From NCBI RefSeq assembly GCF_031127835.1, contig NZ_JARXHX010000001.1, positions 620,001 through 684,000 of the forward strand: a stretch of DNA of 64,000 nucleotides, in the 5' to 3' direction. Of the stretch, positions 1 through 9,153 are shown piece by piece; the first letter of the stretch is position 1, and every line of letters starts with the position of its first letter. Origin of the DNA: Pelagicoccus sp. SDUM812002 (GTDB taxonomy: Bacteria; Verrucomicrobiota; Verrucomicrobiia; Opitutales; Opitutaceae). The translations under genes and the position numbers were made by a program. Under the pieces are notes generated by a model. It was not told where the DNA came from, did no database searches, and was given only the letters and a program-made list of their open reading frames with translations.

Positions 1-306
1 TAGGCTTCCTCCTTTGCAGGTCTCCACGCTGATCTTCGAACGGTAGCGAAAATCCGACCAGAGACCCCGTACCACTTGATAGTGGAACTCGTCTCCGTCT
101 TCGTCCTGCCAATACTTTTCGATCAACTCAGAGTTTCCTCCTGATATTTCCGAGCGACGGAACTGCAGGCCTTGCTCTTCGAAGATTGAAACCTTCTCGA
201 TCCAAGGGTGCCAATTAACGATCATCGCTGGCGCCGCGACAAAGCGTAGCACTAACTCCTTTTCGTAAGGAAGCTCTCGTTCAATCGATGCACCGAGTAT
301 TTTCAT
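1..306 (-). CDS. SRPBCC/polyketide-cyclase-like protein, N-terminal 102 residues (cut by window edge)
   Basis: An open frame starts at the ATG at 306 and runs off the left edge without a stop. It reads as a START/SRPBCC-fold protein. The beginning MKILGASIERELPYEKE, then a PWIEKV segment and a YWQDEDGDEFHY stretch, match the alternating strand pattern of the MxaD/polyketide cyclase type, which binds small hydrophobic ligands in a cavity. The ligand cannot be told. The C-terminal helix lies outside the window. The gene is on the same strand as the ExbB/ExbD pair, but a gap of about 155 bases separates them. Confidence 0.55.
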   Translation of the reverse strand, partial: MKILGASIERELPYEKELVLRFVAAPAMIVNWHPWIEKVSIFEEQGLQFRRSEISGGNSELIEKYWQDEDGDEFHYQVVRGLWSDFRYRSKISVETCKGGSL

Positions 307-462
307 TGTGAGTGTGAAATGTTGGCTAGATACGCCATAGACGCCCAGCATCTGCGGGGCTCCACTTCAGTTATCGACCAAATAGCCTGCCCTCTTCACT
401 GGATTAACAAACAAATTCAGCAGATTCCCGACTCGGCTTAGCCGAATATACTCCATAGGAAG

Positions 463-861
463 CTAGCGTGATTGCAGCCGGATCTTGCTCAAACCATTCA
501 AGCGGCACGCGTCCATCACATCCGTAACCGTCTCTAGTGGCGTCAAATTGTGGGCCCGAATCAGGACTGGGATTTCGTTACTAAGATTGGAAAGCTGCGA
601 GATAACAGCCTTTAGCTCATCCACACCGACCGGTTTCGTCTCGAGATAGATCACTCCTTCCTCGTCGATGCTGATCTGGATCTTATCCGGAAACTCATTT
701 TTTCCCGCCGATTCGATACTTGGCAGGGTCAAATTCAAGGTCGTCATCTCCTTGAACTGCATGCTGACCAAGAAGAAGAATATCAGGATCGTCAACACGT
801 CCATCAATGGCACGACGTTGATCGTCGGCTTCGGACGCTTACGTATCAGCAGGCTACTCAT
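463..861 (-). CDS. exbD: ExbD/TolR-type biopolymer transport protein
   Basis: This 132-residue protein has the ExbD layout: a short cytoplasmic tail (MSSLLIRKRPKPTINVVPLMD), one transmembrane helix at about residues 20-40 carrying the conserved Asp of the PLMDVL motif that binds protons, and a periplasmic domain of about 85 residues. It would work with the adjacent ExbB/TolQ homologue to couple the proton gradient to outer-membrane TonB receptors or Tol functions. Its start overlaps the exbB stop by 4 bases (ATGA), so the two are translationally coupled. No tonB gene is nearby, so whether the pair serves TonB, Tol or another system is open. Confidence 0.88.
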   Translation of the reverse strand: MSSLLIRKRPKPTINVVPLMDVLTILIFFFLVSMQFKEMTTLNLTLPSIESAGKNEFPDKIQISIDEEGVIYLETKPVGVDELKAVISQLSNLSNEIPVLIRAHNLTPLETVTDVMDACRLNGLSKIRLQSR

Positions 862-1415
862 GTGTCCTTGAAACCAAGCTGCTCGAGGAGCGATTCCACC
901 TGCACAGCAAAAGTCTCCACCCGCCGCTGGAAATAGCTATTCGCAATCAAACAAGGAATCGCCACCGTCAAACCAAGCACTGTCGTGGTCATCGCCATCG
1001 AAATCCCCTTTGTAAACAAGGCCGGCTCTGGGAGCCCCGTATCCATCGATACGTTACCAAATACCGTCACCAAGCCCGTCACCGTACCCAACAAACCCAA
1101 CAGAGGAGCCGCTCCCACAACAATTTCTAGGAAAACTAGGCCGCGCTCCATACGATTCACCTCGAGGCGCGCGTAGGCTCTCACAGCGCTCATATCCGCC
1201 TCGTGCTTGTGCCAATAGCCCAGAATACGGCCAAATGCGGAACTGTTCTCGCCCGCTCCGCGCCTTCCCTCGGTGGCTTCATTAAGGAGCTCGTCTGGCA
1301 AAATAGCGCTTCTTCGTAGAGAGAAGAGGCGTTCGCAGATAACGAACACACCCACGAGTGAACAAGCTAAGAGAGGATAAACGAAAATCCCGGCGTCTTT
1401 GAGGATATCTGGCAT
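858..1415 (-). CDS. exbB: MotA/TolQ/ExbB proton channel family protein
   Basis: The 185-residue protein shows three hydrophobic helices (about residues 10-28, 95-120 and 140-162). It has the family's GLLGTVTGLV signature and an SMAMTTTVLGL segment with the conserved Thr residues of helix 3. It forms the pentameric stator part of an ExbB-ExbD motor in the inner membrane. The length is short, as in single-domain ExbB proteins of Bacteroidota and Verrucomicrobiota, with no periplasmic extension. It is the first gene of a two-gene operon with exbD. The TonB receptor near the other end of the window could be one client, but that is inference. Confidence 0.88.
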   Translation of the reverse strand: MPDILKDAGIFVYPLLACSLVGVFVICERLFSLRRSAILPDELLNEATEGRRGAGENSSAFGRILGYWHKHEADMSAVRAYARLEVNRMERGLVFLEIVVGAAPLLGLLGTVTGLVTVFGNVSMDTGLPEPALFTKGISMAMTTTVLGLTVAIPCLIANSYFQRRVETFAVQVESLLEQLGFKDT

Positions 1416-1554
1416 ATGCAGCGTAACGAATAATAGGGCTTCGGCGTTGTAAATACCGAGACAACAAAAGACTCTGAAGCACAGCGCTTGTTCAACAGAA
1501 AAAACGCCAATCCCCGTAAGGCATAAAGCCGAACAACCAGCCTACACTCTTCGA

Positions 1555-1590
1555 ACAAGAAAAAGGTCCGAGGGCAAATGCCCTCGGACC
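1555..1590 (-). terminator. Rho-independent terminator of leuCD
   Basis: A perfect inverted repeat (GGTCCGAGGGCA at 1565-1576 and TGCCCTCGGACC at 1579-1590) is followed on the minus strand by TTTTTCTTGTT. It lies 28 bases past the leuD stop. Confidence 0.9.
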
Positions 1591-1617
1591 AAATCTGCAC
1601 AGGAAAAAAGCGTCCGC

Positions 1618-2220
1618 TTACTTCGCCATGTAGGGAAGCTTGGCTGCAACTGAGGAAACCTCGGTTTCCGCTTCCTTGAGCTCGCCAATCATGTCCCACT
1701 TTCCGGCTACCAACGCCTTCTTAGCAGTCTCGCGGATTACTGCGGTTACACTTTCCGAGCCGAAACCGATCTTCTCGTTTTCCACGTCGAGTGTGATTTC
1801 GATGCTTGGGTCAGCCTCGACCGCTGCGGCGATCTTCGCGATATCTTCCTTAGCCGCTATGAAACACGGAATACCGAGCGTCGTGCAGTTGCCGAAGAAG
1901 ATTTCAGCGTAGCTTTCGGCGATGATGCCGCGAAAACCGTAGCGATAGATCGCCTGCGGTGCGTGCTCGCGGGAGCTGCCACATCCGAAGTTTGCGCCAG
2001 TGAGCAAGATGCTTGCACCCTGGTAGCGCTCTTCATTGAGCGGGTGCTTCTTGTCGCTGCCATCCTCGTTCTTTCGAACATCATAGAAGAGATAATCTCC
2101 CATGGTGTCGAAGGTTACACACTTCATGAAGCGTGCAGGGATGATGCGGTCGGTATCGATTTCGTCGCCAGCTACGGTTACGCCGCGGCCGCTTACTTCT
2201 GTTATTTTTTCTAAAGCCAT
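1618..2220 (-). CDS. leuD: 3-isopropylmalate dehydratase small subunit
   Basis: LeuD is the small subunit of isopropylmalate isomerase, which converts 2-isopropylmalate to 3-isopropylmalate in leucine synthesis. The 200-residue protein has the family motifs DEIDTDRIIPARF near the N-terminus and GANFGCGSSREHAP at about residues 75-88, the swivelling domain loop that contacts substrate. Length is normal for the family. A good Shine-Dalgarno (AAAAGGAA) precedes the ATG. The gene follows leuC after 21 bases and is closed by a strong terminator, so leuCD is a two-gene transcript end. No leuA or leuB is seen nearby. Confidence 0.96.
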   Translation of the reverse strand: MALEKITEVSGRGVTVAGDEIDTDRIIPARFMKCVTFDTMGDYLFYDVRKNEDGSDKKHPLNEERYQGASILLTGANFGCGSSREHAPQAIYRYGFRGIIAESYAEIFFGNCTTLGIPCFIAAKEDIAKIAAAVEADPSIEITLDVENEKIGFGSESVTAVIRETAKKALVAGKWDMIGELKEAETEVSSVAAKLPYMAK

Positions 2221-2241
2221 TTTCGTGTAGTTCCTTTTTAC

Positions 2242-3666
2242 TTACGCGTTCGCAGTTTCGCGGATGTCAAAGACTTCGCGAGAGTCGCTGATTTCGCCGC
2301 GAATCGCTGCAGCAGCTACCATCACCGGGCTCATCAGAACGGTACGGCCCGTTGGGCTGCCTTGACGTCCCTTGAAATTACGGTTGGAGGAACTCGCGCT
2401 GAGCTGGTCGCCTATCAACTTATCCGGGTTCATCGCCAAACACATGGAGCAACCGGCTTCTCGCCACTCAAATCCAGCTTCGCGATAAATCGCGTCAATG
2501 CCCTTTTCCTTACAAATCGCATCGACTATTTGAGAACCGGGAACCGCGATTGCCTTAACGCCCGGATCCACCTTGTGCCCTTTAAGGTACTTGGCCACTT
2601 CCTCGAAGTCTGACAAACGACCATTGGTGCAGGATCCAACGAAACAAACGTCGACCTTGGTCCCTTTAATAGCAGTACCACCTTCGAGCTTCATGTACTC
2701 GAGAGCTTCCGCAGTGATGGCTTTCTCGGAGTCCTTTACGTTGTCCACGCTTGGAATATTCTCCTCGATGGTGATCGCCTGAGCTGGGTTGATACCCCAA
2801 GTCACGGTCGGAGCAATATCCGCTGCGTCGATCGCGACTACATCATCATAATCGCAATCCGCGTCAGAAGCGAACGACTTCCACTGCTCGACAGCGGCTT
2901 CCCACTCAGCACCTTTCGGCGAGTAGGGACGACCCTTCAAGTACTCGAACGTTTTCTCGTCTGGGTTGATGTAACCCACGCGAGCTCCACCTTCGATGGA
3001 CATGTTGCAAACCGTCATACGCTCTTCCATAGAGAATTTCTCGAAAACCTCGCCCGCGTACTCGTATGCGAATCCAGTTCCGCCATTCACACCGAGCTTG
3101 CGGATGATGTGGAGAATAACGTCCTTTGCGTAAACGCCTGGGCGAAGCTTTCCGTTGACCTCGATCTTGCGGACCTTGAGCTGTGTGAGAGCCATCGTCT
3201 GTGTAGCCAACAAATCGCGAATTTGCGTGGTACCGATACCGAAGGCGATCGCGCCGAACGCTCCGTGCGTCGACGTGTGCGAGTCACCACAAGCGATCGT
3301 GGTACCCGGCTGCGTGATGCCTTGCTCTGGGCCAACCACGTGCACGATACCCTGCTTACCGGTGTTCATGTCGAAGAACGTCACGCCCGTATCCGCACAA
3401 TTCTTGCGAAGCTCGTTAATCATGGCATCCGCCAAGGGATCCGCAAACGGCTCAACGCGGGAATGCGTCGGCACGATATGGTCAACCGTCGCGAAAGTGC
3501 GATGTGGGTAAGCTACTTTGAGGTTGAGGTCGCGCAACATGCCAAAGGCTTGCGGACTGGTGACCTCGTGCAAGAGGTGCGTGCCGATCAGCAATTGCGT
3601 CTGACCGTTGGACAAGGTTCGCACGGTATGCGCGTCCCAAACTTTTTCGAATAATGATTTTCCCAT
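2242..3666 (-). CDS. leuC: 3-isopropylmalate dehydratase large subunit
   Basis: LeuC is the aconitase-fold large subunit that carries the [4Fe-4S] cluster. The 474-residue protein is full length. It opens with the usual [11 protein letters not shown] and contains the cluster cysteines in [10 protein letters not shown] (about residue 345) and [10 protein letters not shown] (about residues 405-408). The [13 protein letters not shown] motif is also present. It sits upstream of leuD with a 21-base gap. An AraC-type regulator lies 86 bases upstream on the same strand, and no leucine attenuator was recognised in that short gap. Start is the ATG at 3666. Confidence 0.96.
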   Translation of the reverse strand: MGKSLFEKVWDAHTVRTLSNGQTQLLIGTHLLHEVTSPQAFGMLRDLNLKVAYPHRTFATVDHIVPTHSRVEPFADPLADAMINELRKNCADTGVTFFDMNTGKQGIVHVVGPEQGITQPGTTIACGDSHTSTHGAFGAIAFGIGTTQIRDLLATQTMALTQLKVRKIEVNGKLRPGVYAKDVILHIIRKLGVNGGTGFAYEYAGEVFEKFSMEERMTVCNMSIEGGARVGYINPDEKTFEYLKGRPYSPKGAEWEAAVEQWKSFASDADCDYDDVVAIDAADIAPTVTWGINPAQAITIEENIPSVDNVKDSEKAITAEALEYMKLEGGTAIKGTKVDVCFVGSCTNGRLSDFEEVAKYLKGHKVDPGVKAIAVPGSQIVDAICKEKGIDAIYREAGFEWREAGCSMCLAMNPDKLIGDQLSASSSNRNFKGRQGSPTGRTVLMSPVMVAAAAIRGEISDSREVFDIRETANA

Positions 3667-3752
3667 AATGCGTGAGGGTTGACGTTGAAATTAGAGGCCG
3701 AACAAAATCCGAATCGTTACCCCGTTCGGCAACTACAATCCTAGAATTTCCG

Positions 3753-4625
3753 CTAAGGCGCCAGAAATTCGGAATTTGCTGCTTTGCGGTAAGAATCAGG
3801 CGTCGTCCCAAGCCTCTTTTTGAATTGCCGATGCAAAGATGGGAGGCTGCCAAACCCACTTTTCGCAGCCACCTCATCGAGCGTTAAGTCCCGCCTATTT
3901 CCCAACAGGGCGGCCGCGTGTCGCACCCGCAAACTGCCAATATAATCCACGAAAGTCGTACTCATCGCCCTGCGGAAAAAACGTGAGAATGCAGCCTCGT
4001 CCAATCCAACTAAGCGAGCTGCTTCAGCCCGAGAAACGGATCCCGAGAAACGCTCTGCTAGAAACCGTTTTAGCTCATTTGCTCGAGCCATTTCCCTTGC
4101 ACTCAAGCCATTCTCTTCTACCTGCTGTACAGCAACTTGCGAAAAACTGAAACTTGAAATCAATTCCAACGCCACGTAAAAACGTGCCAGCCGCAAGACA
4201 CCTTGTGCTCGATCCACGGAACGCAAGCGCGCTCGAAGACGCTCCCGGTCGACCACCTCAAAAACAAGGGGTTCGGATAACGCTTCTCGGACCTCTCCAA
4301 GTGCTCTCATCTCCGGCAGTTTCAGCAAACCGGCTGGCAACGTCTCTCGCCGAAATCGAAGGACGATTCCTGAACAAAGGTTCCCTGCTCCACCACCCTC
4401 TCCACCCCGCCAGGCGTGCAAAACTCGAGGAGGACAAAGCAGCAAAGTGCCAGCAGCAAAAGCTCCCTCGGATGCCCCGACCTGCCACTTGCCTTTGCCT
4501 AAATAAATGAAACACAGTTCGAACATGTCGTGCTCGTGCAGCACGTCACTAAGTACCTTACCATCAAACTCTTGAATTACTATCGAATCTGATTCTCGGC
4601 TTCGGTTTGGCCAATTCTCGAACAT
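3753..4625 (-). CDS. AraC-family transcriptional regulator
   Basis: The 290-residue protein has an N-terminal cupin-like sensing half (residues about 1-150, with HEHDMFELCFI and PPRVLHAW typical of an AraC ligand pocket). The C-terminal half is a double helix-turn-helix at about residues 185-285 (AARLVGLDEAAFSRFFRRAM and the second helix DEVAAKSGFGSLPSLHRQFK), ending in the usual GTTPDSYR. The inducer is unknown. It stands between truA and leuC on the same strand. Neither neighbour is a sugar gene, so its target may be elsewhere. Confidence 0.88.
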   Translation of the reverse strand: MFENWPNRSRESDSIVIQEFDGKVLSDVLHEHDMFELCFIYLGKGKWQVGASEGAFAAGTLLLCPPRVLHAWRGGEGGGAGNLCSGIVLRFRRETLPAGLLKLPEMRALGEVREALSEPLVFEVVDRERLRARLRSVDRAQGVLRLARFYVALELISSFSFSQVAVQQVEENGLSAREMARANELKRFLAERFSGSVSRAEAARLVGLDEAAFSRFFRRAMSTTFVDYIGSLRVRHAAALLGNRRDLTLDEVAAKSGFGSLPSLHRQFKKRLGTTPDSYRKAANSEFLAP

Positions 4626-4694
4626 TTGCGAATTTTGTGTCTCAGTTTATGACAACGCAGGCAATTCAATTCTCTAAATGCTATATTCTGTAAT

Positions 4695-5435
4695 CTATGA
4701 GTAAAATACCTTTTCAAGGTATAGGCCTTTGGCCGGTGCTGCTTGTACCAGCGGGATTCGCTCGGCAGATTCCAGCAGACGATCGACTGCTTCCAACGAC
4801 AAACGACCCAAGCCTACGTTCACGACTGTTCCCGCCAAACTGCGAACCATCTTGTACATGAATCCGTCGGCTCGAAACATGAGGTTGAGGTATTGCGAAT
4901 CTTGCTCTACCTTCGCTTCCGTGATGTGACGCACCGTGGTCTCGTATTCCAAGCCGTTTCCGCGGCTGGAAGCGAAAGCGGCGAAATCGTGTTTTCCAAG
5001 GAGCTTCTGCATTGCCGCCCCTAGAAGATTCAAATCCAGCGAGGCGGGGACTGGCCAACAGTAAGCCCACTGAAAAGGATCCGCTTCACCCAGCTTCAAG
5101 CAATAGCGGTAGCGTTTGGATACCGCCGAGAAGCGGGAGTGGAAGTCATCGCCCACCTCTGCCGCCGATTCGACGCGAATCGATTTAGGCAACAGAGCAT
5201 GCAGCGCCTTCACCAAGCTCTCCCCGCCGTGTCGCCATTCGCGATCGAAATGAAAAACCTGCTCGAGAGCGTGCACCCCTGCGTCTGTTCTCCCGCTGCC
5301 TTGAATAAACGCAGGCTCTTTAAACAGCGTTGTCAGAACCTCCTCGATTACTTGCTGCACCGAGGTCTGGCCCTGTTGCTTCTGCCAGCCAGCATAACTG
5401 CTTCCGTCATACGAGCAGGTGCACTTCCACCTCAC
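4695..5435 (-). CDS. truA: tRNA pseudouridine(38-40) synthase
   Basis: TruA makes pseudouridine at positions 38-40 of tRNA anticodon stems. The 246-residue protein begins with the family pattern CSYDGSSYAGWQKQ and has the catalytic GSGRTDAGVHA motif with Asp at about residue 52. RFSAVSKRYRY follows, then a C-terminal MYKMVRSLAGT motif. Length fits the family. Its ATG overlaps the ruvX stop by 4 bases, so it is the last gene of a manC-ruvX-truA operon. Confidence 0.95.
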   Translation of the reverse strand: MRWKCTCSYDGSSYAGWQKQQGQTSVQQVIEEVLTTLFKEPAFIQGSGRTDAGVHALEQVFHFDREWRHGGESLVKALHALLPKSIRVESAAEVGDDFHSRFSAVSKRYRYCLKLGEADPFQWAYCWPVPASLDLNLLGAAMQKLLGKHDFAAFASSRGNGLEYETTVRHITEAKVEQDSQYLNLMFRADGFMYKMVRSLAGTVVNVGLGRLSLEAVDRLLESAERIPLVQAAPAKGLYLEKVFYS

Positions 5436-5893
5436 CGATAGTCTCCCCCGTCATCGAACTCTGCGTGTGGATCGTATTCTGGCAGCTCAATATTCTGGTT
5501 CAGAAAGTCCTGCAATATCAAGCTAGCCGCCACCGAATCGATCTTTCCGGAGCGACGCAAATCATCGTCACGTCCCCTAGGAAAGGCCTTCGAGGCTTCC
5601 ACTGAGGTCAACCGTTCGTCCAATCGATGGACAGGCAGATCGATTTGCCTCAGCAGCTTTTCGATGAAGGCATCTACCTCCTTCGCCTTGAAGCCTACTG
5701 ACCCGTCCATGTTGTATGGATAACCAAATACGAATTCCGTGGCCCGGCGTTGTTTAGCGAGTTCTACGAGCTCCTGGATACGTTCGGCTTCCGTGGCCTT
5801 AACGATAGCAGGCAACGGGGTCGATACGCCGATTTCGTCACCATACGCAACCCCTACCCTTCGTTCGCCGTAGTCTACTCCGATACACCGCAT
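5432..5893 (-). CDS. ruvX: RuvX/YqgF-family Holliday junction resolvase-like nuclease
   Basis: A YqgF protein of 153 residues, implicated in the family in Holliday-junction resolution or 16S rRNA 5' maturation. Visible signatures are the RNase H-like first strand IGVDYGERRVGVA with the catalytic Asp, the GYPYNMDGSVG loop and the LDERLTSVEA motif carrying an acidic residue. It starts 20 bases after manC and overlaps truA by 4 bases. The C-terminus is slightly extended and acidic (EYDPHAEFDDGG). Confidence 0.93.
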   Translation of the reverse strand: MRCIGVDYGERRVGVAYGDEIGVSTPLPAIVKATEAERIQELVELAKQRRATEFVFGYPYNMDGSVGFKAKEVDAFIEKLLRQIDLPVHRLDERLTSVEASKAFPRGRDDDLRRSGKIDSVAASLILQDFLNQNIELPEYDPHAEFDDGGDYR

Positions 5894-5913
5894 ATAGGCC
5901 GCGATAAGACCGG

Positions 5914-7002
5914 CTATAGTAGGCGCTTGAGCGCTTCTTCTTCGCCCAGCTTGCGGACCATCTCCTTGATTTTCTCCGCCTTATTCTTGGCGCAAATCAA
6001 GGTGGCGTCTCCGGTAGTGACAACGATCAAGTCTTCTACTCCGACTAGTGCGACGAGATGCTTGTCACCTGAAACGACGATATTGTTCGAGCATTCGAGA
6101 AAGCGAGCGTCACCTTTATTTACGTTTCCCGCGCGATCCGCAGGGAAATGGCGCTCGATAGCAGGCCAGGAACCCACGTCATCCCAGTCGAAAGTCGCTG
6201 CGAGAGTCATGACATTGCTCGCTTTCTCCATGATGGCGAAGTCCACAGAGATCTTTTCCAGATGCGGATAAAGGTCGCTGAGCAAGCCAACCAAGTCCTT
6301 GCCGGCTTTCATGCCGGCTTCGATTTCGTCGAGCCCTTCCTTTAGAACGGGAGTAAACTCCGCGAGCGCCGCGGAAATCGTTTCCACGCTCCAAACGAAC
6401 ATGCCGGCATTCCAAAAATACTCGCCGCTTTGAAGATAAAGTTTCGCCGTTTCTAGGTCCGGCTTTTCCTTAAATTGGCGAACCGTGAAGATATCGCGAT
6501 TGTCGATCACATCCTTTACCGGACCGCATTGGATATAGCCGTATCCAGTTGCGGGCTCCGTTGGCTGGACGCCTAACGTGACCAAGCTCGAAGATGACTC
6601 CGCTACCTTGAAAGCAGTATCGAGCGCTGACTGGTATGAATTTGCATCGCTTATGAGAGCATCGGCTGGCAGCATAGCCATAGCGGCAGCCGGGTTGCGT
6701 TGCTTGACGAGCAACATCGCTAATCCCACAGCTGCAGCCGTGTCGCGACCGACAGGTTCAGCCACGATGTTGTCTTCAGGGAGCATCGGGCATACATCGC
6801 GCACGCCGTCAAGCTGTTCGGTATTCGTAATTACGATTATGTTCTCCGGTGGAAGAAGTCCAATCAGTCGGTCAACCGTTTGAGTTAACATCGGCTTCTC
6901 GCCAACGATGGGAAGCAAATGTTTTGGACGGGCCAAACGGCTCGCGGGCCAAAAGCGTTCACCTTTTCCTCCTGCCATTATTACAGCGTATCGATCTGCC
7001 AT
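5914..7002 (-). CDS. manC: Mannose-1-phosphate guanylyltransferase
   Basis: This enzyme makes GDP-mannose from mannose-1-phosphate and GTP for surface polysaccharides and glycoconjugates. The 362-residue single-domain protein has the nucleotide-binding GGKGERFWPASR loop at residue 11 onward, the FKEKP motif, EYFWNAGMF and the SVDFAIMEK signature, followed by a left-handed helix tail. It lacks the fused C-terminal isomerase domain of bifunctional ManC/AlgA, so phosphomannose isomerase must be separate. It is the first gene of manC-ruvX-truA and lies divergent from the MoeB-like gene across a 116-base promoter region. Confidence 0.92.
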   Translation of the reverse strand: MADRYAVIMAGGKGERFWPASRLARPKHLLPIVGEKPMLTQTVDRLIGLLPPENIIVITNTEQLDGVRDVCPMLPEDNIVAEPVGRDTAAAVGLAMLLVKQRNPAAAMAMLPADALISDANSYQSALDTAFKVAESSSSLVTLGVQPTEPATGYGYIQCGPVKDVIDNRDIFTVRQFKEKPDLETAKLYLQSGEYFWNAGMFVWSVETISAALAEFTPVLKEGLDEIEAGMKAGKDLVGLLSDLYPHLEKISVDFAIMEKASNVMTLAATFDWDDVGSWPAIERHFPADRAGNVNKGDARFLECSNNIVVSGDKHLVALVGVEDLIVVTTGDATLICAKNKAEKIKEMVRKLGEEEALKRLL

Positions 7003-7118
7003 GCCACTTCTGAAAGCTCAAGACCGCCGCGGCGTCAACGTTCAACGCAATCATATGATCAATAGATTCGCTGCCAAATACGTTTGATTCCGGGAAATCC
7101 TTCTACAAAAACCGACTC

Positions 7119-8306
7119 ATGTCCGTTACTGACACCTCTACACTTAGCCCCGCAGAACTCGCCCGCTACAGCCGGCATATCTTGCTCGATGAGATTGGCG
7201 TAGGTGGCCAAGAAAAACTAAAGCAGGCGAAGGTTCTCATCATTGGAGCTGGTGGACTTGGAAGTCCTGTCGCACTGTATCTAGCAGCTGCAGGCATTGG
7301 TACGATCGGCCTAGCTGACTTCGACAAGGTAGAACTACACAACCTACAGCGACAGATAATACACGGACAGTCCGATATTGATCGTCCCAAAATCGAATCG
7401 GCAAAAGACACGCTTTCGGAAATCAACCCACATGTGAAGTTACAGTTTCATGCGGAAGGCCTCCAGACACACAATGCAGTAGAACTCTTCTCCCAATACG
7501 ATATCATCGTCGATGGCACTGACAATTTCGCGACTCGCTACCTCAACAACGACGCCGCCTACTTCGCAGGAAAACCCCTAGTCTACGGTAGCATTTTTAA
7601 ATTCGAGGGGCAGGCTTCCTTTTTTCACCCTAAAGACGGAGGGCCATGCTACCGTTGTCTGTTCCCGGAACCACCTCCCCCAGGATCTGTTCCCAATTGC
7701 GGAGAAGCAGGGGTAATGGGTGCGCTTTGCGGTATTGTGGGCAGTATCCAATCAATGGAGACAATAAAACACATCACCGGGATAGGAAAAAACCTGTCCG
7801 GGAAACTCCTTTTCATAGACACCCTGAACATGGGGTTCAAAACACTTAAATTGAAAAAGGATCCCGGTTGCCCATTATGCGGCGACAATCCAAAGTACAT
7901 ATCCGTCGTAGCAGAGAATTATCAAGAAACCTGTGAGACTAAAATTCAGTCTCAAGCAGTCACGAACGAAGAATACAATATGAGCGAGTCACCCATCGAA
8001 ATTGATGTAATCGAAACCAAAGAACGCCTAGCCGGGGGAGAGAGCATCCTCGTCGACGTTCGCGAAAAGTTCGAGCGCGACATCTGCACCATTGACGGCA
8101 GCGTGCACATCCCGATGGGCGAGGTGCCTGAGCGAATGAACGAACTTCCCAACGACAAGGAAATCCTAGTGCACTGTCATCACGGCGGTCGTAGTCTTAG
8201 AGTTGTAGAATTCCTTAGACAAAATGGATTTCAGAGGGTAATCAACGTCGGTGGTGGCATTGACTCCTGGTCGACTCAAATCGATAACAGCCTACAACGC
8301 TACTAG
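7119..8306 (+). CDS. moeB: MoeB/ThiF adenylyltransferase fused to a rhodanese domain
   Basis: An E1-like protein of 395 residues. The N-terminal ThiF/MoeB domain (about 1-250) shows RYSRHILLDEIG, the ATP loop VLIIGAGGLGSP and the DGTDNFATRY motif. Zinc ligands occur in CYRCLFPE and CPLCGD. The rhodanese domain (about 290-390) has the active loop HCHHGGRS with its Cys. Such proteins adenylate and then sulfurate the C-terminus of a small carrier (MoaD or ThiS type), as in eukaryotic MOCS3. No carrier gene is adjacent, so the pathway (molybdopterin, thiamine, or cysteine via a CysO-like carrier) is not settled. It appears monocistronic. Confidence 0.88.
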   Translation: MSVTDTSTLSPAELARYSRHILLDEIGVGGQEKLKQAKVLIIGAGGLGSPVALYLAAAGIGTIGLADFDKVELHNLQRQIIHGQSDIDRPKIESAKDTLSEINPHVKLQFHAEGLQTHNAVELFSQYDIIVDGTDNFATRYLNNDAAYFAGKPLVYGSIFKFEGQASFFHPKDGGPCYRCLFPEPPPPGSVPNCGEAGVMGALCGIVGSIQSMETIKHITGIGKNLSGKLLFIDTLNMGFKTLKLKKDPGCPLCGDNPKYISVVAENYQETCETKIQSQAVTNEEYNMSESPIEIDVIETKERLAGGESILVDVREKFERDICTIDGSVHIPMGEVPERMNELPNDKEILVHCHHGGRSLRVVEFLRQNGFQRVINVGGGIDSWSTQIDNSLQRY

Positions 8307-8452
8307 CCGCAACTCACATACAAAGAACAATTAGTTGTCTGAGAGAGTCCGAGTCTTAAACGTAGAAATAAAGCTCTGGCTGAATTTCAGAGAGCGGTCC
8401 CCAACAAACGCAAAATTACAAAGCGCGCAGATCTACCAGTTTCTGAAGTAAA

Positions 8453-8488
8453 CAAAAAAAAGCCTGATCCCACACAGGGAACAGGCTT
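8453..8488 (-). terminator. Rho-independent terminator behind the small basic protein gene
   Basis: On the minus strand, AAGCCTGTTCCC (8477-8488) pairs with GGGATCAGGCTT (8460-8471) apart from one T-T mismatch, and is followed by TTTTTTT. It lies 28 bases beyond the stop of the gene at 8517. Confidence 0.85.
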
Positions 8489-8516
8489 CGAAATTAGAAA
8501 ACAAAAAGTAGACTGA

Positions 8517-8924
8517 CTACTTGCGGGACTTGGTGAGTCCGGCCGCCTTCTTGATGTTCTGGAGCGAAGGAATGGAGATACCAAATTCCTTGGCAATTGC
8601 AGCACCCTTGCCGCCAGCCTTTACCGCATCGATAACCTTGGCTTTAAGCTCTTCGGTGATCTTGGCGCGCTTAGCACGCTTGGATGCTTTCTGGGCTACT
8701 GCTGGACGACCGGCCTTCTTAACAACCGCCTGTGGCTTGCGCCCTGGCTTAGCTTTAACAGATTCGAGGCTCGATAGAGCAACGATCAGATCGGCACGTG
8801 AAGCGAAACCAAGATCCGCGTGAAGATTCGTCAATTTCTTTGCAGCTTCAGCCGCAGCCTTCTTTTCGAGAGCTTCGAGCTTGGCTTTTGTAGCAGCGAT
8901 TTGCTTTTGCGTATTTGTGATCAT
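8517..8924 (-). CDS. Small lysine/alanine-rich DNA-binding protein (coiled coil, AT-hook-like linker, helix-turn-helix)
   Basis: I chose the ATG at 8924, giving 135 residues, because the frame upstream codes for an unlikely Cys- and aromatic-rich stretch. Residues 1-35 form an Ala/Lys coiled coil (ATKAKLEALEKKAAAEAAKK). A short FASRADLIVALSSLE segment follows, then a basic linker with two AT-hook-like GRP/GRKP cores (PGRKPQ, KAGRP). The C-terminus resembles a resolvase/Hin-type HTH (AIAKEFGISIPSLQNIKK). The order oligomeriser-linker-DNA binder recalls H-NS in design but I see no true H-NS motif. It is single, with its own terminator, and may be a nucleoid-associated protein. Confidence 0.75.
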   Translation of the reverse strand: MITNTQKQIAATKAKLEALEKKAAAEAAKKLTNLHADLGFASRADLIVALSSLESVKAKPGRKPQAVVKKAGRPAVAQKASKRAKRAKITEELKAKVIDAVKAGGKGAAIAKEFGISIPSLQNIKKAAGLTKSRK

Positions 8925-9153
8925 CGTCTCGTAACAAAAGTCACAATGTACATAAATCAACCAAAATTCTCTATTAATCCCCAAAATAGGCATTTATATT
9001 CATTCAAACATAATTATCGATAGTACTTTTACTGTACCGAATTAAAATTCGTAACCTTATAAAAGCGGTCCGTTTGTAGCGCTTCAACGTGCACGAAACG
9101 GTAAAACGTTACCCGCACGACATCCCCTATCCATCATACCGTAGACACCTGAA

